64,000 nucleotides of DNA from an uncultured Vampirovibrio sp. (GCA_910577395.1 CAJTLG010000006.1:33899-97898), one strand, 5' to 3'. Shown: positions 52,841 to 62,000, numbered from the stretch's first letter. Program-made: numbers and translations. The notes: a model not told the origin generated them from the letters alone.

Positions 52841-52869
52841 TTGACAATTCTACCCAATAAATATAAAAT
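52841..52869 (+). promoter_or_regulatory. Promoter of the glycine-rich prepilin-like gene
   Basis: TTGACA at 52841-52846, 17-nt spacer, TAAAAT at 52864-52869. The gene's preferred ATG is 72 nt downstream. Confidence 0.65.
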
Positions 52870-52940
52870 ACAATTAGTTGCATCTAATTTCTTATAGAAA
52901 AGTTGTTGTATTAAATAGAATTTTAGGGAAATTGTTTATT

Positions 52941-55862
52941 ATGAAGAAAAGTTGTTCATTTGTGCGCCATTTTGCGCACCCCGGTTTTTCATTAATTGAG
53001 ATGCTCATGGCTCTCCTTGTAGCATCATTGTTACTTGCAGCATTAGCTCCTGTAATGACAAGAAAGTTTGGGGATAATGTTAATGTATCCGGTGTAGGTA
53101 ATGGTGCTAAAAGTGATTATACAAGATTATTTGATAAAGACACTGAATGGAATATACCAAACGGTGTTAATGTTGTTAATATAACAGCAATAGGAGGTGG
53201 AGGAGCAGGGGGTGGAGCAAGTTACGGATTTCAGGAATTTACATCCACAACTAATAATTGGATTGTTCCAAATGGTGTAACAAAGATTAGAGTATTTATG
53301 ACAGGTGCAGGAGGGGGCGGAGCATCAGGGGGTGCAGGTAAAGATTGGGCGTATGGTGATATACCCAAGATAGATAGTGCAGAAACACAAATCGCCGCCG
53401 CGGGTACATATACATTCAGTGATGATATTGTGCCCCCTACAACCCATGTTGCTCCTGAATTAAATAACTTATGTAAAAGTTTAAACGGCAGTTGGCATAT
53501 TATATCAAAAGATAATGAAAAAATTGTTGCAGGAGAAACATTTAAAAATATTGATAAAAATGCAACTGTAACTTTAAGTAAAGTTACAGCTTGCGGCGCA
53601 GGCGGAGGAGGAGGCGGAGGAGCGGGGCATGCTGCCGGTGGAGGTGGTGGCTCAGGGGGATATATCCAAAATGAAACATTAAATGTATCCAAACTTGCAT
53701 CGAAAATATTCTTAAAAATCGGCTCAGGTGGCGGAGCAGGAAATGGTGGCAACTATATTGGCGGTTCCAATGTCACTTCGACAGGAGGTACGGGTGGTGG
53801 CAGTGGAATTGGCACAGCAAGAGGAGGCACAGGTGCTTACGGCAGTACGGGTAGAGCAGGCAACGGAGGCAGCGGTAATGGTACCAGCACTCCAGGTACA
53901 GGTGGAGGAACCAGTTCTTATACGTGCTACGGAAAAACAAGTTGCGCTTCAAGCCCCACTACCGCAGCCGGAAATGGCAGCTATGGCGGCGGCGGGGGAG
54001 GCGGCAAAATTGGCGGTTATTCAAGTGCAGGCGGTTCTTCCGGAGCTGGCGGCGGAGGTGGAGGGGGTACAGCTATTTTAACCGATAGTTCAAACGGTAA
54101 TGTTGTGTTTGAGATTGGCGGCGGAGGCGGCGGCGGAGGAGCTGGTGGTAGTCTTGGTACAGGCGGGTCAGGTTATGCCGGCGGCGGCGGAGGAGCTGGT
54201 GGTGGTGCGGGCGCCGGCGGCGGCGGAGGCGGTGGTGCAGGCGGGTCCTATACACAAGGTACAGGTGGTGCAGGCGGGTCTTTTAGTAAGGGTTCTGGTG
54301 GGTCTGGTGGCGGAGGTGGTAATACAAATATTTCAAATACCAACGGTAGCAGTGTAAACGGCGGCCGTGGCGGTAGCCATGGCAGCTATGGTGGAGCTGG
54401 CGGAGGTGGTGGTGCGGGCGCCGGTGGCCGTGGCGGTAATGGCGGTGTTGGCTCATATTCAGATAGCGCTTTAACCGGTGGTGGCACAATATCAACAATT
54501 TTTCCAAGCAATTGTAACGGCGGACAAGGCGGCCGTGCCGGAGGAAGTGATTGCGGTAGTAATGGTTATGGCGGTCTTCCCGGTGCCATGAAACTCTGGT
54601 ACTCTGCTTCATCAGTAGTGAATGGTCTAAAGTGTGAATATTATACTAAATCCAACTCCGGTGGGGGCGGCGGTGCCGGTCAGGTATGGTTAGGAGAGAT
54701 AAGCGTAACCCCCGGTCAAAAGTTAAGCTTTAATATAGGGATTGGAGGAGAAGGTACATCTAATTACGGAAGTAGCGGATATGGAAGAAATGGCGGCAAT
54801 GGCGGGGATACATCTATCTTGGTTAACGGTGTAAGTATTGCAAGTGTATCAGGGGGTAAAGGAGGAAAATATATAAATAGTAATAATGAAAGTGAGATAA
54901 GCAGTAATAGTATAGGTATAGGTGGAGGAATAAAGAAAAGCAGTTTTTCTAATAATGCTAAATATGTTAATTGGTTAAATCTTAATACAACTAATAACCC
55001 CCCAGGACAGTCAGGATTAAAAGCATCTACTCCTGCAAACGGTGCAGGGGGTGGCAGAGGCGGAAATACTATATCAAAGAATAATACTCTTGTATTAGGA
55101 GGATTAGGAGGAGGAGCGCAATCAAACGGAGTTGATACTCTATCTTCTAACTACGGAGCCGGAGGAGGCGGAGGCGGAGGTGTAGTTAATGAAGGAGGAA
55201 CACCCGGCCATGGAGGCAAAGGTGCTAACGGATATATATACATTGAATGGGGAAGTACAAACGGGGGTGGCGGAGCCAGTGGTCAGGTTGTAGAAAAGAA
55301 AGCCGTATGGGTAACACCCGGTACCAAAATAAAAATAAATGTGGGTAAGGGTGGAGAAGGTAAGGATATACTTAGTGAATTAAATGGTGTATCCGGACAA
55401 TTCGGACAAAAAGGAAGTAGCGGAGGAAATACTATAGTTACTATACCTAATGAAGAAATAATAACAGCTCTTGGGGGAGAAGGAGGATACCCGGGGGGAA
55501 GTAACCATGGAATAGGAGGGAATGGTGGAGATGAAGCTAATGAAAGTATTGGGGGTAATAAGAATAATATGATAACAGAGAATTCTATACCCGGGTATAA
55601 CGGTAATGATGATTTTGGAGGAAATGGCGGATACATTATGAAAGAGATATGTCCTTTATTATACGAACTTAACAAAGCAAGTTACGGAGGATGTGGCGGA
55701 AGTAATCCAAGTACTAACGGATGTTATCCAAGCACAGGCCCTATGGGAAGTAAAGGATACGGTATAGGAGCAGGGGGCGGAGGAGGAAGTGTTAAAGATA
55801 ACCAAGCTCACGTTGGAGGCAATGGCAGTAATGGGGGTGTAATTATTGAGTGGAGTAACTAA
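52941..55862 (+). CDS. Giant glycine-rich protein with a type IV prepilin leader
   Basis: 973 aa from the ATG at 52941. The N-terminus is a prepilin signal: a basic leader ending AHPG, then FSLIEMLMALLVASLLLAALAPV, with cleavage expected after G15 and the conserved E at +5. No signal-peptide or pilin-fold body follows. Instead there are hundreds of residues of Gly-rich sequence (GGGGGAGG-type runs) broken by at least three short modules: a strand pair of the type 'GQVWLGEISVTPGQKLSFNIGIGG' (near 580 and 775) and a closing YIYIEWGS or VIIEWSN at two ends. This looks like the polyglycine-II sandwich of phage receptor-binding tips and ice-binding proteins. The Gly codons shift from GGC/GGT-rich in the first half to GGA-rich in the second. 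A surface-exposed adhesin exported by a type IV pilus or type II system is the best guess. Confidence 0.7.
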   Translation: MKKSCSFVRHFAHPGFSLIEMLMALLVASLLLAALAPVMTRKFGDNVNVSGVGNGAKSDYTRLFDKDTEWNIPNGVNVVNITAIGGGGAGGGASYGFQEFTSTTNNWIVPNGVTKIRVFMTGAGGGGASGGAGKDWAYGDIPKIDSAETQIAAAGTYTFSDDIVPPTTHVAPELNNLCKSLNGSWHIISKDNEKIVAGETFKNIDKNATVTLSKVTACGAGGGGGGGAGHAAGGGGGSGGYIQNETLNVSKLASKIFLKIGSGGGAGNGGNYIGGSNVTSTGGTGGGSGIGTARGGTGAYGSTGRAGNGGSGNGTSTPGTGGGTSSYTCYGKTSCASSPTTAAGNGSYGGGGGGGKIGGYSSAGGSSGAGGGGGGGTAILTDSSNGNVVFEIGGGGGGGGAGGSLGTGGSGYAGGGGGAGGGAGAGGGGGGGAGGSYTQGTGGAGGSFSKGSGGSGGGGGNTNISNTNGSSVNGGRGGSHGSYGGAGGGGGAGAGGRGGNGGVGSYSDSALTGGGTISTIFPSNCNGGQGGRAGGSDCGSNGYGGLPGAMKLWYSASSVVNGLKCEYYTKSNSGGGGGAGQVWLGEISVTPGQKLSFNIGIGGEGTSNYGSSGYGRNGGNGGDTSILVNGVSIASVSGGKGGKYINSNNESEISSNSIGIGGGIKKSSFSNNAKYVNWLNLNTTNNPPGQSGLKASTPANGAGGGRGGNTISKNNTLVLGGLGGGAQSNGVDTLSSNYGAGGGGGGGVVNEGGTPGHGGKGANGYIYIEWGSTNGGGGASGQVVEKKAVWVTPGTKIKINVGKGGEGKDILSELNGVSGQFGQKGSSGGNTIVTIPNEEIITALGGEGGYPGGSNHGIGGNGGDEANESIGGNKNNMITENSIPGYNGNDDFGGNGGYIMKEICPLLYELNKASYGGCGGSNPSTNGCYPSTGPMGSKGYGIGAGGGGGSVKDNQAHVGGNGSNGGVIIEWSN

Positions 55863-55980
55863 AATGGGGTACGGCCTTCGTCCTGTCCGCCTTGCCCTTC
55901 GGCAAGCCGTCACGGACTCGCACACCTCAGGCTCATTCGGCCTCACAAAGCCCATCGGGCTAATGTTCGACTCTCACTAA
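55863..55980. repeat. GC-rich block with several small hairpins
   Basis: A structured segment after the glycine-rich gene. Stems seen are CTTGCC/GGCAAG around a cttc loop, an outer GTCCG/CGGAC, AGGC/GCCT around tcattcg, and GCCC/GGGC around atc. The GC content is far above the flanks. It resembles a REP-type intergenic repeat, but only one copy is in the window. Confidence 0.45.
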
Positions 55981-56004
55981 GATTTTAGATAAACAACTTA
56001 TTTT

Positions 56005-56037
56005 GGGCGCGTATTGTAACCTTCGCGCCCTTTTTTT
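56005..56037 (+). terminator. Rho-independent terminator before uvrB
   Basis: GGGCGCG (56005-56011) pairs with CGCGCCC (56024-56030), followed by seven T. Confidence 0.9.
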
Positions 56038-56063
56038 AGCTGTAGGGCAGGGTTAAATTTACA

Positions 56064-56072
56064 TGCTAAAAT
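56064..56072 (+). promoter_or_regulatory. Extended -10 element directly before uvrB
   Basis: TGcTAAAAT. It ends 6 nt before the uvrB ATG, which leaves room for a leaderless transcript only. Confidence 0.5.
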
Positions 56073-56078
56073 GTTACT

Positions 56079-58064
56079 ATGATTGAAAAAAAATTTGAAA
56101 TAGTTTCTGATTATAAACCGCAGGGCGACCAGCCAAAGGCAATAGAAACCCTTGCACAGGGTATAAATGACGGTATGGCAACCCAGACCTTGCTTGGGGT
56201 AACAGGTTCAGGAAAAACTTTTACAATTGCAAATGTCATTGAAAAGGTGCAAAAGCCAACCCTTATAATTGCACACAACAAAACCCTTGCAGCACAGCTG
56301 TATAATGAATTTAAAGAGCTTTTCCCGAATAACGCCGTTGAATATTTTATAAGCTATTATGATTACTATCAACCGGAGGCCTACATCCCGCGCACGGATA
56401 CATATATTGAAAAATCCGCCTCTATTAATGATGAAATTGACCGCCTGCGCCATAATACCACACGCAGCCTGTATGAAAGAAAAGATGTAATCATAGTGGC
56501 ATCTGTCAGCTGTATATACGGTTTAGGGCTTCCGGAAAATTATTTTAGGGGCTCCATAAACCTTTCTGTTGGTGAAGAAATTGACAGACAGGCGCTTTTA
56601 GAACATTTAGTGTTAACACGGTATGAAAGAAACGATGTAGAACTAAAGCGTGCAACCTTCCGCGCAAGAGGCGATATTGTTGAGATTATGCCAAGTTATG
56701 AAAAAATCATAACGCGGATTTATTTCTTTGGGGATGAGATTGAAAAAATTTCAAAAATTGACCCTGTAACGGGCGAAATACTTGAAAATGTGCCCGAAAC
56801 CGTAATATATCCTGCTGTGCATTATCTTGCAGATGATGATGACCTTGAAGGCTCCTTAGAGCAAATCCGCCGGGAACTTCGTGCCCGCCTGAATGAACTG
56901 TATGCACAAAACAAGCTAGTAGAGGCCCAAAGGCTTGAACAGCGGGTGAATTATGACATTGAAATGATAAAAGAAATGGGGTACTGTTCGGGTATTGAAA
57001 ATTATTCCCGTATCCTTGAGCGCCGCGCCCCGGGCACCCCGCCCGCTACCCTTTTAGACTATTTTCAGGGGGATTATCTTGTGGTGGTGGATGAATCACA
57101 CGTAACTCTGCCACAGCTAAGAGGTATGTATTTTGGCGACCGTTCAAGAAAAGAAACCCTTGTAGAGTACGGTTTCAGGCTGCCTTGCGCCAAAGATAAC
57201 CGCCCGCTTACATTTGATGAATTCTGGGAAAAAATCGGCCAAAAGATTTTTATTTCAGCCACCCCTGCTGATTTTGAAAAGGAAGAATCATCACAAATTG
57301 TAGAACAAATCATCCGCCCGACAGGGCTTTTAGACCCTGAAATTGACGTACGCCCTACAGAAGGCCAAGTAAAGGATTTAATAGAAGAAATCAAAAAGAC
57401 TTCTGATAAAAAGGAACGTGTTTTAGTTACCACGCTGACTAAAAAAATGGCGGAAGAGCTGACTGAATATATGACAGGGCAGGGAATACGCGTAAGATAC
57501 CTGCATAGCGGGGTGCAATCACTTGAAAGGGTGGAAATCTTAAGGGATTTAAGACTCGGAGAATTTGATGTACTTGTAGGCGTAAACCTTTTGAGAGAGG
57601 GGCTTGATATTCCTGAAGTATCCCTTGTTGCAATTATGGATGCGGACAAAGAAGGGTTTTTAAGGTGTGAAACATCTTTAATCCAGACCATTGGCCGCAG
57701 CGCAAGAAATTCTGCAGGCAGGGTTATTATGTATGCCGATAAAATGACAGATTCAATGAAGGTGGCAATCGATGAAACCCAAAGGCGCCGCGAACTTCAG
57801 ATGAAATTTAACAAAGAGCACAATATAACACCAAAAACTATCAAAAAATCAATTGAAAACAACCTTTTATCGCTCGTGCAAAGCTATAGAAGTATTGAAG
57901 ATATTGTGGCAGACCAGATGTGTGAATTAAATATTGAAAAAAAAGACCTGCCAAAACTTTTAAACCAGCTTGAAAAAGATATGCACAAAGCTGCTAAAAT
58001 CCTTGATTTTGAACGCGCCGCAGAATTAAGAGACCAGATAAAGAAATTAAGAGAGATGGTGTAA
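56079..58064 (+). CDS. uvrB: Excinuclease ABC subunit B
   Basis: 661 aa DNA-repair helicase-like protein that verifies damage in nucleotide excision repair. Walker A is GVTGSGKT at 40-47, the beta-hairpin YYDYYQPEAYIP follows near 93-104, helicase motifs include DESHVT and QTIGRSARN, and a C-terminal UVR domain (KAAKILDFERAAELRDQIKKL) binds UvrC. There is no ribosome site. The stop TAA is followed in the same frame by 44 further codons (separate entry). Confidence 0.97.
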   Translation: MIEKKFEIVSDYKPQGDQPKAIETLAQGINDGMATQTLLGVTGSGKTFTIANVIEKVQKPTLIIAHNKTLAAQLYNEFKELFPNNAVEYFISYYDYYQPEAYIPRTDTYIEKSASINDEIDRLRHNTTRSLYERKDVIIVASVSCIYGLGLPENYFRGSINLSVGEEIDRQALLEHLVLTRYERNDVELKRATFRARGDIVEIMPSYEKIITRIYFFGDEIEKISKIDPVTGEILENVPETVIYPAVHYLADDDDLEGSLEQIRRELRARLNELYAQNKLVEAQRLEQRVNYDIEMIKEMGYCSGIENYSRILERRAPGTPPATLLDYFQGDYLVVVDESHVTLPQLRGMYFGDRSRKETLVEYGFRLPCAKDNRPLTFDEFWEKIGQKIFISATPADFEKEESSQIVEQIIRPTGLLDPEIDVRPTEGQVKDLIEEIKKTSDKKERVLVTTLTKKMAEELTEYMTGQGIRVRYLHSGVQSLERVEILRDLRLGEFDVLVGVNLLREGLDIPEVSLVAIMDADKEGFLRCETSLIQTIGRSARNSAGRVIMYADKMTDSMKVAIDETQRRRELQMKFNKEHNITPKTIKKSIENNLLSLVQSYRSIEDIVADQMCELNIEKKDLPKLLNQLEKDMHKAAKILDFERAAELRDQIKKLREMV

Positions 58065-58199
58065 AACATAAAAACTGCATCTACGCTGCTTTTTAATCAG
58101 TGTCTGACAAACGGCGAAATTGATGATGAGACATTGTTCCTTGCAATGTCTCTCAAGAAAATAGTTGAAGAATGCGAAAATAAAATGTATAAAATTTAA
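58065..58199 (+). other. In-frame coding-like extension after the uvrB stop
   Basis: After the uvrB TAA the same frame stays open for 44 codons to TAA at 58197, with protein-like content (ASTLLFNQCLTNGEIDDETL, then a KKIVEECENKMY helix). No ATG, GTG or TTG with a ribosome site opens it. It may be a decayed tail of UvrB, a remnant of another gene, or a target for readthrough. A 9-bp hairpin (gagacattg/caatgtctc, 58128-58152) lies within it. Confidence 0.4.
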
Positions 58200-58242
58200 A
58201 TTTTTAAAGCAAAAAAATATTCACAGATGTTTTAAATATTAT

Positions 58243-59079
58243 ATGATTACAGTTACAAATAAAACAAGTACAGCACAATTACCCAAACCAAATAATGCAC
58301 AATATCAACCGACCCCGCTTAGCGCAATCAATACAACAAGCATAAAGCAAGATGATACTTTTGGTTTTACAATCAGGCAATCTGATAAGCTTAATAACCT
58401 TAAGGCGCTATATTCAATGTTTGTTAATTTGACACCTCAAAATGTAAAAGATATGAAGAATAAGACAAACAAAGAGGCGGCAAAATACTGTTACGATTTA
58501 ATATGCAAATCTATGAAAATACCAAATGAAATTGCCCCTGAATTTATAATAAAAACCACAAATAAAGAAGCGCCCGGATTATGCGGGCTATATACTTATA
58601 TGACAAATGAATTAAGTTATTTTAGTGAATCTGCCGGCAATACAAAACTTGGGAAATGGTGGACTTTCGGGCTTATAAGACATGAAATGGAACATTTTAG
58701 ACAAAATATAGATATATTAAGAAGTAAAGAACTTAGCGAAAAATTGTTTGAATATTATGATAAAACACTTGAAGATGTCGGAGCTGCCTATAAATTCAGC
58801 AAACAAGAAATACAAGATGAAAAAGCGGAATTTAGGAATATACAAAAAAGTTTTCAATCCAAAATACTAAAATATTATCCGCCAATTCAAGCAGGCACCA
58901 AAGAATATAAACATGCAGAAAAAATGCTTAATAATCGCATGAATTACACCCTTGGCACAAAAGGAATATCAGATAAATTAAAGTATTTTATCCAGCCAAG
59001 CGAATTTGAAGCCTGCAGGGTGCAGGGGTTTAACTGGATAAATTACTTATCAAAACGTATTAAAAGCATATTTATCTGA
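58243..59079 (+). CDS. Hypothetical protein with an HExxH metalloprotease motif
   Basis: 278 aa from the ATG at 58243 (a longer TTG-initiated reading from 58165 lacks support). A RHEMEHFRQN motif in the middle (58680-58709) has the HExxH zinc-binding pattern, with the DVGAAYKF Glu/Asp further on as a possible third ligand. The N-terminal 45 residues are polar and Pro/Thr/Gln-rich. No signal peptide. The family is not recognised; a zinc-dependent peptidase is a reasonable guess. Confidence 0.6.
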   Translation: MITVTNKTSTAQLPKPNNAQYQPTPLSAINTTSIKQDDTFGFTIRQSDKLNNLKALYSMFVNLTPQNVKDMKNKTNKEAAKYCYDLICKSMKIPNEIAPEFIIKTTNKEAPGLCGLYTYMTNELSYFSESAGNTKLGKWWTFGLIRHEMEHFRQNIDILRSKELSEKLFEYYDKTLEDVGAAYKFSKQEIQDEKAEFRNIQKSFQSKILKYYPPIQAGTKEYKHAEKMLNNRMNYTLGTKGISDKLKYFIQPSEFEACRVQGFNWINYLSKRIKSIFI

Positions 59080-59104
59080 TATTTGCTGATGTAATACCAA
59101 AACT

Positions 59105-60019
59105 TTACACTAGCGGGGTTTTATCAATAGATTTTAAGACATCATTTAAAACGTCAAACAGCTCTGCACGCTCAATTTCCGTTAATTCGACAAGCGGCCT
59201 TCTTACATAATTTTCAAACATCTTTAATCTTGATAATACAGCCTTTACAGGAACAGGATTTGGTGCCATAAATAATTTTTTAAACAGCGGGTATAATTTT
59301 TGGTGCATATTCCTTGCTGCTTTTACCTGCCCTGATTTGAAATTGTGAATTAAGGATTTAATTTCATCCCCCACAACATGAGATGCCACAGAAATTACCC
59401 CATGTGCCCCAAGTGAAAGCATTGGAAGCGTAAGACTGTCATCTCCGCAATAAATTGCAAAATCATCAGGGCACTGTGCCTTTAATTCCGTTATCACATC
59501 CATATCGGGGAAACTTTGCTTTAGGGCGACAATATTAGGATACTCTTTTGCAAGGAATGCAACTGTTGAAGGCTGCATATTTACACCTGTACGCCCAGGA
59601 ATATTGTATAGGATAATAGGAATATCTACACTTTTAGCAATCGCCCCAAAATGTTCAATCATCCCTTGCTGATTTGGTTTATTATAATAAGGCACAACAG
59701 AAAGTATAGCATCTGCCCCAAGTTCCTGCGCTTTTTTAGATGATTCAATAGCGGTTCTTGTACAGTTTGAGCCTGCACCCATAATAACCTTAGCAGCCCC
59801 CGAAACAACACCTTTAACGGCATATAAAAGTTCGTACTCTTCGCTGTGGGTTAATGTGGGGCTTTCCCCCGTGGTGCCTGCAACCAATATAGTGTCAGAG
59901 CCTGTATTTATAAGATGTTTTGCAAGCTTTTCAACCGCAGGAAAATCTATCTCTCTTTTTTCGTTAAACGGTGTCACCATTGCGGTTATTACTTCACCTG
60001 CATCATATCTTAATGTCAT
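59105..60019 (-). CDS. dapA: 4-hydroxy-tetrahydrodipicolinate synthase
   Basis: 304 aa. It condenses pyruvate and aspartate semialdehyde, the first step of the lysine/diaminopimelate branch. The Schiff-base lysine is K167 (ALKQSF) and Y138 (LYNIPGRTG) is catalytic; AGTTGESPTL is intact. Together with asd and dapB it makes precursors for lysine and for peptidoglycan. It is the last gene of a three-gene minus-strand operon. Confidence 0.96.
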   Translation of the reverse strand: MTLRYDAGEVITAMVTPFNEKREIDFPAVEKLAKHLINTGSDTILVAGTTGESPTLTHSEEYELLYAVKGVVSGAAKVIMGAGSNCTRTAIESSKKAQELGADAILSVVPYYNKPNQQGMIEHFGAIAKSVDIPIILYNIPGRTGVNMQPSTVAFLAKEYPNIVALKQSFPDMDVITELKAQCPDDFAIYCGDDSLTLPMLSLGAHGVISVASHVVGDEIKSLIHNFKSGQVKAARNMHQKLYPLFKKLFMAPNPVPVKAVLSRLKMFENYVRRPLVELTEIERAELFDVLNDVLKSIDKTPLV

Positions 60020-60048
60020 ACCTTTTAATCTCCTTCAAGCTATTTTGA

Positions 60049-60117
60049 TTTACTTATATACGGCCGCGCCCTTTATTTGTTTACGGTTGCGCCCATTTAT
60101 TTATTTACGGCTGTGCC
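60049..60117 (-). repeat. Three tandem 23-bp units at the 3' end of asd
   Basis: Units 60049-60071, 60072-60094 and 60095-60117 share tttAcTT.T.TACGG..GcGCCC (plus strand). The last one includes the asd stop. On the coding strand the sense is GTAAATAAATAA repeated with drift, so the end of the gene has been copied twice downstream. Confidence 0.75.
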
Positions 60118-61128
60118 GTAAAGGCCCATTTTTACAACAGATTCCGCAATGCGCACTGTATTAAGTGCAGCACCTATTCTTAAATTATCCGCCACACAGA
60201 ATAAATCAATCGCATTATCAAAAGCAATAGATTTTCTTATCCTGCCCACATAAACAGGGTCTTTGCCGGCACAATCTTTTGGGGTTGGGTAAACGTAGTT
60301 ATCAATATCATCAACCACTTCTACACCCCATGCGTTTGATAAAATTTCGCGTGCTTTATTTGCATCCATAGGTTTTTCAAATTCAATAGTAACAGCCTCA
60401 CTGTGGCCTCTGTATACAGGTACACGCACAGCGGTACAAGATATGGGCACACTTTCTGAAAGGTGAAGGATTTTCCTTGTTTCGTTTGTCACCTTCATCT
60501 CTTCTTTTGTATAGCCGTTTTCAGTAAATGAATCAATCTGCGGAATAAGGTTAAAACCTATTTCATATTTAAACACCTTGTTTTCATAGGGCATTCCAAC
60601 TAAATTAACCTTTGAATTATCAGTTAATTCATTCATAGCAGCCAATCCGGCACCTGAAACAGCCTGATAGGTAGAAACTATAAGCCTTTTAATATTTGCA
60701 TAGTCATGCAGTGGTTTTAAAACAAGCATTAATTGGGATGTTGAACAATTCGGATTAGCAACAATTCCCTTGTGCATTTTTAAATCTTCATCATTAACAC
60801 CTGCAATCACAAGCGGTACATCCTTTTCCATTCTGAATGCACTTGAATTATCTATATATACAGCCCCTCTTTTTGCAGCCTCTTTTGCAAGAGCAAGGCT
60901 TGTAGAGCCGCCGGCAGAGGCCAACACTATATCAACCCCCTCAAAAGCATCGGGCGTTGCTTTAATTACTGTGTGTTCTTTGCCTGCAAAATCAAGCTTT
61001 GAGCCTGCGGAACGGGCTGATGCCAGCATTTTAATTGAGTTAAATTCAAATTTTTTTTCTTCCAAAATACTTAGTATTTCTCTTCCGACAACCCCTGTCG
61101 CCCCAAGAACAGCTATATTCGGTTTCAT
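60097..61128 (-). CDS. asd: Aspartate-semialdehyde dehydrogenase
   Basis: 343 aa. It makes aspartate semialdehyde for lysine, threonine and methionine. GATGVVGRE at 9-17 binds NADP, C128 in NPNCSTSQL is the catalytic cysteine and the His in PVYRGHSEAV assists. It follows dapB with a 4-bp overlap. The aspartokinase gene is elsewhere. Confidence 0.95.
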   Translation of the reverse strand: MKPNIAVLGATGVVGREILSILEEKKFEFNSIKMLASARSAGSKLDFAGKEHTVIKATPDAFEGVDIVLASAGGSTSLALAKEAAKRGAVYIDNSSAFRMEKDVPLVIAGVNDEDLKMHKGIVANPNCSTSQLMLVLKPLHDYANIKRLIVSTYQAVSGAGLAAMNELTDNSKVNLVGMPYENKVFKYEIGFNLIPQIDSFTENGYTKEEMKVTNETRKILHLSESVPISCTAVRVPVYRGHSEAVTIEFEKPMDANKAREILSNAWGVEVVDDIDNYVYPTPKDCAGKDPVYVGRIRKSIAFDNAIDLFCVADNLRIGAALNTVRIAESVVKMGLYGTAVNK

Positions 61129-61919
61129 AATATATTCTCCAATCCGTATATAAATTCATTATTTTCAAAAACATGTTTAATTGCAAGCTCAACCCCTGAC
61201 ATATAACATTCACGGTTTATTGAATCATGCCTGATAGTAAGCGTTTGCCCCACTGCCCCAAGAATAACTTCCTGGCTTGCAACAAACCCGGGCATTCTAA
61301 CCGAATGTATATGTATATTGCCCCCGTTTTCATTAAAGGTACCGCCTCTTGAACCTTTTATAAGTTCTGTATCCGGTACATTACCTTTGGCTAAGTCAGA
61401 ATTTACCTCAGCCATCATTTGTGCCGTTTTAACGGCAGTGCCGGAAGGTGCATCCTTCTTTTGGTTATGGTGAAATTCAATAATCTCTGCGTTATCAAAA
61501 TATTTTGCAGCCATTTTTGAAAACATCATCATTAAAACCGCACCAATAGTAAAATTCGGCGCAATAAAGCAGCCTGTATTTTTTTCTTTGGATAGCTTTT
61601 TAAGCTCCTCAATCTGCGCACCGTTAAGGCCGGTTGTGCCTATTACAGGCTTTATGCCTAATTCAAGATATGTTTTTGTATTTTCAAACACCATACTCGG
61701 TTGGGTAAAATCAACTACAACATCAGGCTTGCTTATTTCAAGCGCCTTTTTGATATCGCCCTCAATTACAACATTTTCCCAAATATTTTCACCCACGCCA
61801 AATTTATCAACAGCACAAACAAGAACCATTTCTTTTTTTGTTTCACTATTGTTTATAACTGTTTTAACAACCTCAGTGCCCATTTTTCCTTTGGCACCCA
61901 CAACTGCAACTTTTATCAA
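61125..61919 (-). CDS. dapB: 4-hydroxy-tetrahydrodipicolinate reductase
   Basis: 264 aa. It reduces the DapA product with NAD(P)H. VAVVGAKGKMG at the start, the IIGTTGL segment, FHHNQKKDAPSGTA (catalytic His pair and Lys) and the GSRGGTFNENG segment are typical. First gene of the dapB-asd-dapA run. Confidence 0.96.
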   Translation of the reverse strand: MIKVAVVGAKGKMGTEVVKTVINNSETKKEMVLVCAVDKFGVGENIWENVVIEGDIKKALEISKPDVVVDFTQPSMVFENTKTYLELGIKPVIGTTGLNGAQIEELKKLSKEKNTGCFIAPNFTIGAVLMMMFSKMAAKYFDNAEIIEFHHNQKKDAPSGTAVKTAQMMAEVNSDLAKGNVPDTELIKGSRGGTFNENGGNIHIHSVRMPGFVASQEVILGAVGQTLTIRHDSINRECYMSGVELAIKHVFENNEFIYGLENIL

Positions 61920-62000
61920 TTTAAATCTCCAAAATTGTTAAAATATCCGACTGGAATTATTTCACAAAAACACACCAAATACAAGACTGTGCCAATTTTT

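Noticed and set aside
53231..54612. Long minus-strand and alternate-frame ORFs inside the glycine-rich gene (Pro-rich, Arg/His-rich)
   Set aside because: They are the complements or frame shifts of GGN-rich DNA and have no start signals or family features.
55863..55980. A tRNA- or tmRNA-like gene suggested by gttcgactctcact
   Set aside because: No acceptor stem, anticodon arm or tag-peptide frame can be drawn around it.
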